64,000 nucleotides of DNA from Owenia fusiformis (lineage: Eukaryota; Annelida; Polychaeta; Sabellida; Oweniidae), in assembly GCA_903813345.2 (NCBI GenBank), contig CAIIXF020000008.1, positions 19,268,822 to 19,332,821 of the forward strand, written 5' to 3'. Position 1 is the first letter of the stretch. Each line of letters begins with the position of its first letter. The position numbers and the translations under genes were made by a program. Below the pieces are notes generated by a model. The model saw only the letters and a program-made list of their open reading frames with translations. It ran no database searches and was not told the origin of the DNA. Below, one piece after another: positions 33,290-45,165 of this stretch.

Positions 33290-33420
33290 TTCATTCCATT
33301 CAGGTGAATATCCGACTGTGGATCGATCATCGGGCTTCGTCATGGCCTTTCAAGAAACTTGATTATTCGTGGAATATCATTTTGGGATAGTTCTACAGGC
33401 ATGTCACCGTTTAACAGAAG
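33290..33420. repeat. Decayed copy of the 30482 hairpin repeat
   Basis: Retains ATTTCATTCCATTCAGGTGAA, GGGCTTCGT and GTGGAATATCAT plus CTACAGGCATGTCACCG in the same order as 30482-30619, with scattered changes and a disturbed centre. Confidence 0.6.
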
Positions 33421-34308
33421 TTTTATGAGATAATTCTTATGAAGAATTTATATCTGCATTTCTATTGTCGGCAATTTTGGGATTTTTCGTCATAAAATAT
33501 TTTCTGTAAAGTCCGTTTGACGGATTGTTTTCAAATTTTTGTTGTATGAAAATCTCCAACTGACGAGTCTTTCTTGTATTCTGGGTTAATGTTACATGTA
33601 AGGTGGCCAATATGTATTTTCCGTCCTAAAATTTTGTCTGTCAAGTCTTGCCTCCACGTTTCCAGGTGAACCATTAGACGAATCGTTTTCTATTTTATTT
33701 TCTATTTTATTCGTAACGCATTATTTTATTCTTGCAATCAAAATATGATAAAATCGTTTTTCAATAATGAGTGATTAACCAGGTATACGGTTTGCATATA
33801 ATGATTGTGTATTTTAATAATAACACAATCAGTTTCAACTAACTCGGGACCACATAAACCTCAGTCTAATTTCCATTGAAACCCTACACTTCCAATTTGA
33901 TATTTTGCTCATTTCATGTTGTTTTTGATTTCATAAAAATTATTCTCTACAGTTATTAGCGTTTTATGAACTGAAAGACGAGAGAATGATGGATGGCTAT
34001 AAAGTATATAGGGAGGTGTCTTGTAGCATTTTACTGCACAACCCATCACTAGCGCTTCAGACTAATAACCCAAACTGGAATTACAGATTTGCATTTTTTC
34101 ATGATTGAAATGGACTAATCATAATCATTGATGGTGAAACTTCGCCAAATGAGAGTTAGAATAATATTAATGATCCTAAATATGAATTATCTCCAGGTGA
34201 AACTGCGCTAGTGTCTGAAAGATATTCGCACTTGAGGCCTCATAGTTTGTCGAAGCGCAAAATCGCAGTCGTAACGCAACGCAAATATTTTACGACCAAC
34301 TGATATTA

Positions 34309-34438
34309 GGGAGTTTAAGCTTGCAATGTTTTTAGCAACCTAAACGTGAACGGAAAATATTTAAGCGATACATTTGTATGGGCAATTGGTCATACGTATA
34401 GGTTGGCGTTTCGATTTTATATGCTAGATTTAACTCCC
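34309..34438. mobile_element. 130-bp MITE, family GGGAGTTTAAGC (copy 2)
   Basis: TA-GGGAGTTTAAGC ... TTTAACTCCC-TA, with TA duplicated at both ends. Same length and internal phrases as the copy at 11254-11383. Confidence 0.8.
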
Positions 34439-36934
34439 TATTGAGCCTCAGAAAACGCCTTGAAAATCTGAAAAATACACATTTAGATTTTACTTTCAAT
34501 AATTATTTTTAATGTCATCAAATGTAGGGAGTTGGGAGGGTGGGGAGAGAATTGAAGGGGTGACAAAACTCTAATCAATTTGACATTTACGCAATCAATG
34601 TCTACAGTTCAAGTCAACGTGTCTCATCTTTCGAACCTTGAAATTCAGTGCAGGATTGGATTTATAGGAAGTCATTTTTACAAAATTCCTCGAGCAAATA
34701 CAATGATGATATGAGCTGTAGTTTTTCCAATTATCAAATTGCAAAGTTAGTATATTTAGTGCCTAGGAAAGAGCACAAAGGAATAAAAGTATTTTAGTAG
34801 AACATCATTGAAAATGATAAATAAACGCCAGATCCCATTCGACGGAATAAGAGTTTCAATTTCAGTATCATTCTAGTTCACAGTCATCTTTATGGCTTTT
34901 TTCAAATGCTTCTCGGAGAAATACAGAATTGATTGGTAGATATATTAATTATAATTTTGATATTTCTACATGATTAAATTTTGAATGACTGTCCCATCTT
35001 TTGGGATGTTAAATTTGGGATGATACTAGTAATTATCATGTTGTCACACATCTTTGAGATATTCTACCAGTTTATTTTGAACACATCTTTTGGAAAATTA
35101 TAATTTGGTGATTTGATAATTTCAGTTGTTGTGCATGACCCACTAGCTTCAAACGATTGTGTGCACGAACAACGTCATGAAAACAGCGGCGAGGTGCAAA
35201 ACAGCATGCGCATTTACAGATATATCTTTGTTAACAAAACTAACTGTCACGACGCTCAGATGTTCTTTACTAATCTAAAAATGAAGAAATAGGAGAATTA
35301 GCTGATGTGTTGCCGAAGTAATAGAAAACAGAATAACTGAATTCAATTAGTAATAAAATATGACGACAATACTCATTTGAAATGAAATAGACATCGTCAA
35401 TTTAAGAGATAATCAAATAAAGATTCATTCTCAGATTTCTATAATAGCTCATCATTGTGTGTTCATCCTATACGTTAGCCTTTCAGCCAGAATGATCAGT
35501 ATTTTTTCTAATGGGATAAAAACGAGTTATCGCTCCATAGATTAGCCTTAGAGCCTGATATAATCATGTAAGTGTTTACTAATGCCTTGTTGATTTCTGC
35601 AATAATATGATGGAGTTATATTTCAATGGGGAAGATTAATTAGGTAAAAAGGGTGGTAATTCGTCTTCATGCTATGAGAACACATGCCGGCACTTGTTGA
35701 TGGATGATGGCGGTTCTTACGACACCAGAAGAGCAAATCGCCCAAGGGAATTTTGTTCTTAATAGGGATCCTTTTTTGTAATTATTATTTATTTAACATT
35801 ATTTCATTATCCTCTAAAATCGAATCATACATATATATTTGTATTTGTCAATGAAGTTATAATCAGATGTTTGGGAACAAGTTTATCAAAAATGCAATAA
35901 TACAATGCAATACAATACAATACATTTACAAAACAACACACTTGTGCAAACATTTAATTCCCCCACTGACCAAATTGAATTACGTCCAGAAACCATCCAA
36001 TCAAAAAAAAGTTATATACGTGAGCGGGAGTGGACCTTTCGAATGTTTTAACTTTTATGGCCGCCAAATGTTAAAGTGTTAGTATGACAAAACTTCAGAT
36101 ATTTTATTAATCAATATTAGTGCATCAACTAGGAGAGATATTTCATACTCATACTTTCAGTTGCTTCCTTGGCATACATGGGAATTGATATAGTCCTTGA
36201 TTTCATTATTTGAGTCAATTCTAATTTTAAAGTGCAATGATCCTAAATATTTTCCCAAATGAATATAGTCCGTCTTGAAATATTTAAAAGTAAAATAATC
36301 CTATAAAATAAGTGATATATATCAATATAGCATTGTATAGCATAACATAGCACGAAGTGTGTTTTTAAAGACCAAACTCGGGTATCTGTTATGGTAAAGC
36401 AATGGGTTAAAAGAGCCGCAATAATTCTTTAAGCGAAATATGCTATTTGTGATTTGTAAAACTATGCATAATACATAATTTATGGTGATAAAAATTAAAA
36501 AGATTACAATTTAATTACTAAATTCCCTACATAATTCCCGGACTTCATTTTACAAATACAGACCTGTTGAAGTTTACCCGAAAGTCCGTAAAGTATAAAC
36601 GCAGATAACGTCAATCATATCGTTTGCCTTGTGAACAATATGTTTTTGAAATTATTAATGGACCAATCTTCTAGGAAATCAATCTTTCAGTGCTACCATC
36701 ACATATTACTAAAGGGCAGTAAGGAGTATTTGTCATTGCTTCAAGCGACATTACAACACAAATCATCATCAAGGTACATCATGGGAGGATTAATCAGGTA
36801 ATTGTCATTACATGATGTGTCTAAATGAAAATACCCCCTTTCTTATTAATTCATTACCTTCACTGCCCCAACTCTTTCTTGATAGATTATCGCCACCTTC
36901 TGAATTAATATCCATTTCAAGAATGTGTTATGTG

Positions 36935-38312
36935 AAATGGATGAACTTACTGGATAGTTTTTTGATTTCCCGATTTAAACTTACGTATAAGTCATGTTGC
37001 GGATTATCCTTTGGCACAAAGTTAGACAATATAGTCCAGGTTTTAGAAATGCACTCGGTTTGGAATTTGATTTTTAAATAAAGCTTTTGTTACATTGACG
37101 TAAGTCATCAAAGTAATATACATTGGTGATACAGGGTGACCCAAAAAAAATGCAACCCTCCATTTCTTCAATATTTTTCTTAAATGGAGGTTAATTGCTC
37201 TGAGATTTGGCACACAAGGACTTCATTCAATGTGGGATCCTTTGGCAAAGTTTTAATAATCATAGTCTTATATTGATAGAGTTATGGTTGTTTCAAAATA
37301 TGCTCCAGATGTCGTCGATTTCACTGAAAACAAACTTGCAATGTTCAAGGAAAACTGTTCATAACACGGATGCATTCTCCCCCATGGGTATGGCTCAAAT
37401 TTTTGCAGCCATTGCTTATTGGAGTTCTGCAATTGCGGTAGGGTTATTTTCATACACATTATCCTTTAAATAACCCCATATATAGAAGTCAGGGGCATTG
37501 AGATCAAGACAATGGGATGACCATGGGTTATCCGTCCTAGGAGAGATAATCTTCTCATAGAAATGACTCGTGAGCCAGGCTATGCTATCATTAGAAGTGT
37601 GAGGAGTAGTTCCATCCTTCTAGAAACACTGTTCTTGTCTATTGAAGCCTCTATGTCACTCTAGAACTGCCTAGAACTTTCTGGGAACGCCAATATTGCG
37701 CTGTGTGTTAAAAGTAACAGTGTTGCCATTATCAACCTCAAACCAAAAGGGGCTGATGATTTCATGTTTGGAAATTGGCAGCCCAAGCTGTGCATTTAAC
37801 AGAATGTAGGGGCATGTGAAGCACTTTATCTGGAATTTGTGATCCCAGAACACATTATTTCTTGAGTTTACATGTTCAGAAAGAAGGGAATGTGATTCAT
37901 CCGAAATCTAACATTGGAAATGGACGACATTTGGAGCATATTTTGGAACGACCATAACTCTATCAATATAAGACTATGATTATTGAGACTTTGCCAGATG
38001 ATCCCACATTGAATAAAGTCCTTGTGTGCCAAATTTTAGAGCAATTAACCTCCATTTAAGAAAAATATTCGAGAAATGGAGGGTTGCATTTTTTTTGGGT
38101 CACCCTGTACTTGTATAACGGACTTTCGTCAATGTAACAAAGGCGAGGGGCTAGATATATGAATTGCAACTTCATTTACAAAACAAATTCCAAATCGAAG
38201 AAACGTATTAAAACTAGACTATATTTTCTAGCTTTGTGCCAAATTATAATCTGCAACTTGACTTGTAAGTAGGTTTAAATCGAGAAAAAAACAAAAAACT
38301 CGTTCATCCATT
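36935..38312. mobile_element. Older fold-back element split by a mariner insertion
   Basis: The left arm 36935-37106 and right arm 38121-38312 are inverted copies: AAATGGATGAAC, CGATTTAAAC, TTTGGCACAAAG, TTTGGAATTTG and TTTGTTACATTGACG occur in order in one and reversed in the other. The mariner element 37132-38107 occupies the loop. Confidence 0.75.
37132..38107. mobile_element. Tc1/mariner-type element, 976 bp, TIR CAGGGTGACCCAAAAAAA
   Basis: TA target duplications (37130-37131 and 38108-38109) flank inverted ends that pair for about 180 bp (CAACCCTCCATTTCTTC, ATAGTCTTATATTGATAGAG). On the minus strand near 37290-37500 a decayed transposase reads 'LNAPDFYIWGYLKDNVYENN' with in-frame stops after it, matching the DDE-superfamily block before the last catalytic residue. 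Non-autonomous by decay. Confidence 0.85.
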
Positions 38313-38935
38313 TTGTTACATCATTAAAGTTCTGTCAAAGTAACTAGTTGTGGAACAGTTTAGTAGGCCCACATATCTTAAACTTATTAAATTAAATCAA
38401 ATTTTAGTATTGTAACTGTAGATCTAGCTTGGTGTGAGGTTACCATCGTTACGTCCATTTTACAATTTGGGTTAGTTTATTTTTGCGCTTGACGTATTCT
38501 CTTGTCTCTGGTGGTATTTGATGAAAATGAAATAGTTAGAGATTTGTCAGCTTCAATGAAGCTGATTTTAAATTAAACCATTTTATTTTCCCAGTGGGAC
38601 ATGTAGTAACCTATTGGACCCAATGGGGCAATCAGTACTCATGTCGATGATCACAAGTGGAGTATGCCTATAGTACCGGTGTGACAGAAATTATGGTCCC
38701 CGGGGATTATGGTGCCCTTTGTTAACGGCCCTTACTGGCCCTGATTGTGTATAAGATAATAAAGGGAAGAAGTCACCATATAAATCAATGAAGAGTAGGA
38801 CCATAATTTGATAGGACCCCCTACCCTTTTACACCGGCCTGTAGAGTAGCATATCATTAGAACCTCAACACAAACAGTTACACTTTAACATATATATCGA
38901 AAAATGACTTTTTCCCTGATGCCCAGAAATGCAAT

Positions 38936-39356
38936 CTTGGTATACGCAGCTACCGACAGTCACTCTACTATACCTTGCATTTGGTGTTCATGAGCAACCC
39001 ATTTGGCTTATTAGTAATGATTATGTATTTGTTTTTATTTGTCTGTTCCTTATGAATGGTTTATCGGTTGAAAGTTAGATGTTAGTACGGGCACTTTCAA
39101 AAATATATTAAACAATTCAATTAGACAAACAAAGTATCTTATGCATTTCTAGGTGTTAGGTATAGTAGAGTGACAGTGGACAGTTCGGGTACAACAGCGT
39201 GGCCGGCGGTGCGGTACAATGGTTAGTTTTGAAGTCAAATTACCCATAACTAGCTAATATTTACTTTTCGTGTCAAATTTGAAATCTATGATATCTTGGA
39301 ATGTTTTGGAGCTCTGCACATCTTTAAAGACATTTATAATTGCTGCGTATACCAAG
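38936..39356. mobile_element. TIR element, family CTTGGTATACGCAGC (421 bp)
   Basis: CTTGGTATACGCAGC at the left and GCTGCGTATACCAAG at 39342-39356. Shorter nested inverted words (GTCACTCTACTATACCT and GGTATAGTAGAGTGAC) lie at 38958-38974 and 39158-39174. Related by termini to 42337-43008. Confidence 0.75.
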
Positions 39357-41776
39357 AGTGGCAGAAATAAAACATTTTTAAAATCACATGAATGATTGGT
39401 GGCTGAGCTGATAGTCTTTCAGCAGGGCGCAGGCGTCGGTGAAGCAGGAGTTGCGATCCTTCAAGTAGTGGATTACAGTAATGTAAAATGAATAGAGTAC
39501 ATGTGTCTCAAAACAATGCTTTTTGAATTATGACAGCAAGTACCATTATCCATTGTTCCAACTTAATGGAACGTTGCCTTTAACAATACATTAATTATAC
39601 CTAGCATATGGGGTACGTTCTGGGCTAGCTAAGCGTCTCTAAATCAGTTAGGAACTATTCTAAACGTTGGGATTAACGAGTTAATGTAATACGTCAGAAG
39701 GATTAATTCAAGTAATTGCCTATGTATGTGTGAAATTATAATAAAAAGCATGTCAAACCTACTCTTAATTTAATCATTTTTTTGTTTTTCTTTAATGAAC
39801 ATGAACTGGGAAATATGATACATATTCACGTAATTTTTTATGTCTTATATCATAAAAGACTAAATGATAAAATAAAAAGGCTATATTGAACAAATATGCC
39901 CCTTGTGCAAGATCTGATCAATTAAGGAAGGTTCAATTAACGTAATTATGACATAATATTGCAATGAGCAAAACGGTTTAATTAGTCAGAGCACATTAAA
40001 ACAGTTAAAAGAATAAATTTTTCAACACTGTATTTTTGTCTCGCACTATTTCATTGATCTACTCATTTCATATATTTTCTTATCCCCATTGCAGCTAGAC
40101 ACAAACTATCTTTAACTGAATATCAGGGGGAAGTCGTCTTCTGTCTTTAAATATGCTCTTGAAGATGTGTATATCCTGCAACTTATTATAACATGAACGT
40201 GTAGGACTTTAATTTGGAATATGAGGAGTAAATTTTTTTTCGAAATCAGATTTTTGTCTCATCAATCTCCATTTTGTCTACTATTTCATACAAGACACGT
40301 GGTTCAATATATATGGATTAATTTCCTAAAAAACTACATTTATAATATTGAAGAATCTAGGTATACATAAATGATGTCTATATATGTACATTTAATCATA
40401 TTCTGAATGACTATTATTGTTCATTTAATAATATCATTTTTGAGATAAACAATACCAATGACGAACTGTTTCTTTTTTTCTTGAAATTACTTTTTAACAG
40501 CTAATAAGTTACTATTCAAAAGTCGAAACCTTTAAATTGTTGATAATCAAAACGGCAAGAAGTCATTGTGTCAAATTATTAATAAGCTTTTACCTAATAG
40601 TCTCGGCTTGTATTGACATCTGATGAAAAGAAGAGCGCGAAAAAGCAACACAAAATAGCATCATAACATTAATCATAGCATCCACACGAACAAATAATCA
40701 ACCATTAAAGAAAAATAATGACTAGTTCCAATTTAAAATAATTAAACATATGAGGTATTTTTCAATCAACGTTTTACCTCGTAATTAATCGTTTCGTGTT
40801 ACTGTTTTGTTGATAGGTTGATCACGTGCCGTCGTGGAGAATCCAGCGACGTTCAAATCGGAGCTAGCGATGGAAATAATGATTGAAATCTGTGTGAAAA
40901 AATAGCGATTAAATCATAAAGGAAGCATGAGAGTCAGTGACTGTATCAAAATTGATATCGTCTCGAAAATTATTCCTTATACTACATAAAAAGCCAAAAA
41001 GTTAATGAACTTGAATCAATTGTAAATACTTTGTTTTCTACTTTTTATACGTGGATTTATCCCACAAGTTCTAAAACATAAGTTTCACTTTTAATCAATA
41101 AGAAAAAGAAAACAGCAAACTTCGAGATTAAGTATATACAAATATATGTTGTAAAAGTAAAATGTTTGATTTATGAAAGAACTTTTAAAAGTCTGCACTG
41201 TATCATCTTTCTTGAATAAAAAAAATTTCGCAACCAAATCATTTTTACCAATAAAATGTCACTGAGGTATAGCAATCACCAAAACCGACCCGCTCCGATT
41301 TACAAAATTAAAGCTATTAGAAAAACCTTTTTATGATTTTTTACCACGAGAAATTTTGATATCTAATATTAAACTAGATCGCGGTAAAATTGGTGAAGAA
41401 CACTATAATTTTTTTCCCAAGGCCAACTCCATAATTACAAAAAAATTAATTCGTATAGCCAAAGAGGATGCACTGCACAGTCATAATAACAGAATGACAA
41501 ATTATTCAATAACAATTAATAAAAAACACAAAATATTTTCATATTTTTAATTTTCCACCACTGGTAAAATATGGTTAAGCTACATCATGGGCTTTCAACC
41601 ATGGCTACATGTACATGGTGTTTCATACCGGGGTTTCATTATGACCGTCTCCCCATTAATCACCAATTTTAGATGGCATATCCCCATGTAACACTTATAT
41701 ACCATTTGAAAGCTTGTTTAATTTTGATTTATTGAATCAGCTCGGCGGCTGCTTTTACAACGTGTTACATACTATA

Positions 41777-42311
41777 CAGTGGTGATCCACTCGATTACGC
41801 TGGTTACCAAAACGGTTCGTACAAAATGTCGGAACGTCGAAGGTACGATTTTTCTTTTTTCCTTATTTCACGCGTTGTAGGCAGAATCCCCACGACGTTT
41901 TTAATCACAAAGGTATGTCAGTATCACATGTTTAAAAATGTTCATGTTTGCGAAAAAATAGCTCAGAAGACAACAGAATCGTCGATTTAATTACTAAGTT
42001 AAATAAACGGTTCATGGTTAAAAGTGCAGATCTTAACTGTTTTTCGAAAAACCGTTTATGTAACTTAAGTGAGGAATTAAATCGACGATTCTGTTGTCTC
42101 TGAACTATTTGTTCGCAAATATGTACATTTTCAAAAACAAATGATACTGATACAGTGACGTTTCTTTTTTTGTGTAAAAAAATGTCGTGGGAATTCTGCC
42201 TACAACGTGTGAAATAAGGAAAGGAGAAAAAGTCGTACCTTCGACTTTCCGACATATTGTTACCAAAACGAACCGTTTTGGTAACCAGCGTAATCGAGTG
42301 GATCACCAGTG
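41777..42311. mobile_element. 535-bp fold-back element
   Basis: Nearly the whole element is an inverted repeat: GGTGATCCACTCGATTACGC at the left and GCGTAATCGAGTGGATCACC at the right. The arms continue through TTGTAGGCAGAATCCCCACG and TCGACGATTCTGTTGTC-type words to a centre near 42030. ATA is found on both sides as a possible 3-bp duplication. The 135-codon minus-strand frame across it is an artefact of the palindrome. Confidence 0.85.
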
Positions 42312-42336
42312 ATATAGCTACAAAAGGTGCCCATTT

Positions 42337-43008
42337 CACCCTTGGTATACGCAGCTACCGAAAATTGACCGGTACGGGTCAAAAGCTGGACCGGTACGGG
42401 TTAACGGTTTTATTTGAATTTAAAACAGCCATAACTTGCTCAATATTGACTTCCTCGTGTCTAATTTGAAATATATGATGCCTCCCGATGCTTTTAGGTA
42501 CCCCAATTTTTTACAGATTTTTAAACGGACCACCGGTTCGGGGCAATAGCATGAACATAATTTAGGAATCTTTATACATGTGTGTTATTGCCCCGAACCG
42601 GTCCGTCTTCTCGCTGCACAAAGTTTGGCATTTTTTATAAAATCAAACGCGCGTCATTGAAACTCACAAGATGTAAATAGCATGTCATTTACATCATAGC
42701 TTGATGGGGAAAAATAGATCTTATATGTAAGATGTACTAAATAAAAGTTATCGTGAAAATGAGACAGTCGTTCTCGAGAGAAAAGAGCATAAATGCGCAT
42801 TTAGAGAGTTTTGGTCCGTTTAAAAATCTGTAAAAAATTGGGGTACTTAAAAGCATCGGGAGGCATCATATATTTCAAATAAGACACGAGGAAGTCAATA
42901 TTGAGCAAGTTATGGCCGTTTTAAATTCAAATAAAACCGTTAACCCGTACCGGTCCAGCTTTTTGACCCATACCGGTCAATTTTCGTTAGCTGCGTATAC
43001 CAAGGGTG
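42337..43008. mobile_element. TIR element, family CTTGGTATACGCAGC (672 bp)
   Basis: CACCCTTGGTATACGCAGCT at the left and its complement at the right, with about 200-bp arms including GACCGGTACGGGT and GATGCCTCCCGATGC. A second palindrome, around ACCGGTTCGGGGCAATA, sits inside at 42530-42607. It starts only 25 bp after the 41777-42311 element. Confidence 0.85.
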
Positions 43009-44720
43009 CCATTTGATCTATGGAGTATCCTGTTGGTTTCGTAATCCGGGGTTAAATCAGTCCAATAATGGGTCAAAACAATATTGTCAACAGTAATTCA
43101 CTAATACGCTGGGTATCATTAATACATTAAATGGCAATCCCTCCCAAAGTGCTTTGGTCTTGAAGGCATAGGTCTAAGGAAAAGTAGTAGTCAGCTAGTA
43201 TAGAAAGAAAACGTTTCCCAGGCCTATATGCTCGAAGGCACTGGTCTCGGGTGGGTACGTTTAGCGTTACAATTTATTGTTTACAAAGACGGATATTTTT
43301 GGATTCATTGTGCAACATGAAATGTGTTTTATGGTTCTTTGTTGAAACATCATGTATCAGTCGACGTTTTGTCCAATTAGCAAAGTACGAATCGTTGACT
43401 ATTGGGAGTATGATATTCAATTTCGTGAATCCTAAGTCGCAACCTTCAATCGATCACGTGACATAAACAACATGGCGTCAAGATTTGAAAAGTTTTGTTG
43501 AAATTTCAAAACTTTTCCCATTGTTAAAAGCCTTCTTGAGTTATAAATGAGGTAAGCATTGTGTTGTTAGATTCTCATTCGATGCAGAGAATGTCTCTGA
43601 AACGTTCTTTTTGCATTGTATGATATCTTTACGACGTGAATTATCCTTATTTCCATAGATTCAAATCTGACTCTCACTCAGTTGAAGTTATTTAGTTTTA
43701 TGAAGTTTAATCCCAAATTGTATGGGTTAATCTGCAGAACGAGGAGATTTTCGTTTTTACAATTTGGTTGATAACTTTTGATTTTCTCCATTTCCAAATG
43801 TTTCCAATTTTGTATAAAAAGATATGCCGTAACATATACTCACCTGTAATTCATTGTATGCAGCTTCATTTTAGAGTATGAATGATACATTTTTCACGAA
43901 TTTGAGTTCAAATTTCGATTACTGAGTTAGCCTAAAGCACATTCTCTGTCAATTGTGGTTCGATTTTTTTACGATGAGTGCTCAGGAGTGAATAATATCG
44001 CTTGAGCAAATATTTAAAATAATCTGATTGGTTTAAATCCACGCACTTGTGCCATCAGTTTTACACAGATTGCATGAAACGAAAAAAGTTCCGAAAAGCA
44101 GATGGCGGAAGGATGAAGATTTAACAAGTAAACTCACATCGAATAGCAAAACTTTTGCTTTATTTGTGCATACTATCCTCGACATAAGAGTATTATGCGT
44201 TTACAGGGGAATACATTCCAGGAGGAACACTCTATTTATTTTTAGACTGTAATCACAAAATTCCTCCATATAGACTATGGTATACTACTACAAGGGGGTT
44301 CCCCTTCCGACATCTTGAAAAGTGCTGGGACATTTCCGATGTAAAACAAAAATCTCTTTGTTCTCCCTATAGATAAATCCATACAATTGGTGATTCAACT
44401 TCATAAAAAGAATCCTTAAATAAACTATTAGGAATGTATCGAGGTAGGTATTATAAGTGTGCAAGTGTTGTTGTAGAAACACTGCCTGAACAATCATTGG
44501 AGTACAGGACTATAAGTCCTGGAATTGGATGAACTTAGACAGCAGCCACTAAGGAAGTCAGTGAAATTTCAGATTTTCAAATTCATTCAGTCAGTGTTTA
44601 TCAAGTCCCGATTATTGACTTGAGTTGACAATCCGACATGATTATTTGAGACTCATTTTGTTAATAACCTGACCTTATGCACAGCTACCATTTGGCTTGT
44701 TGATTTCTTTTTCAGTCAGG

Positions 44721-45165
44721 ATGGTTCACAAGAAGACGCAATATAAGCAAGAGTTCAAAAGAGCAGGAAATGGAATTGTGTCACAATTATATGAGCACAA
44801 TAACAACTATAGAGAATATCGACGCCAAGTCGAACACTGGCATGAAGGTGACCATTTTCTGTGGGATGATCATGATAGTGAGTCAGAATCATTGAGTAGT
44901 GTCAGTGACAGAAACTTCTCGGCTGGTCCCGAGAAAATACCTGCACACATAATAAAGCATCGTCAATTGGTAAAAGAACATGAGAGAAGAAGGCGTAAGG
45001 AACAACAACATCAAATACATATTGATGAGGTCCTCCCAGTTCCCCAACATCAGGATAGACAATCCCAGACCCCAGATTGGAAAAGGAAACAAAGGGCAAA
45101 GTCAAATTACAATGAAAACAACAACAATATTGGTAAAAGTGTCAGAGATGCAGCTATCATGGCTA
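44721..45165 (+). CDS. CCSAP: CCSAP coding exon 1
   Basis: 148 codons plus one base. Carries the N-terminal conserved block and an acidic-serine run (DDHDSESESLSS), and ends ...VRDAAIMA before GTAAGT. Confidence 0.9.

Larger units (their letters stand above)
25741..44700. other. 19-kb gene-free region between msxlx and CCSAP
   Basis: No convincing exon was found on either strand. Identified content is a series of inverted-repeat elements, listed separately at 28003-28457, 30482-30910, 33290-33420, 34309-34438, 36935-38312, 38936-39356, 41777-42311 and 42337-43008. The rest is AT-rich unique-looking sequence. As the upstream flank of a developmental regulator it may hold enhancers, for example a TAAT- and Fox-like-site-rich stretch at about 29600-29880. 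Confidence 0.6.

Noticed and set aside
41932-42339. 135-codon minus-strand open frame
   Set aside because: Runs across a near-perfect palindrome; the frame is a by-product of the fold-back element.
44889-45105. Two 67-codon minus-strand frames
   Set aside because: Antisense shadows of CCSAP exon 1.
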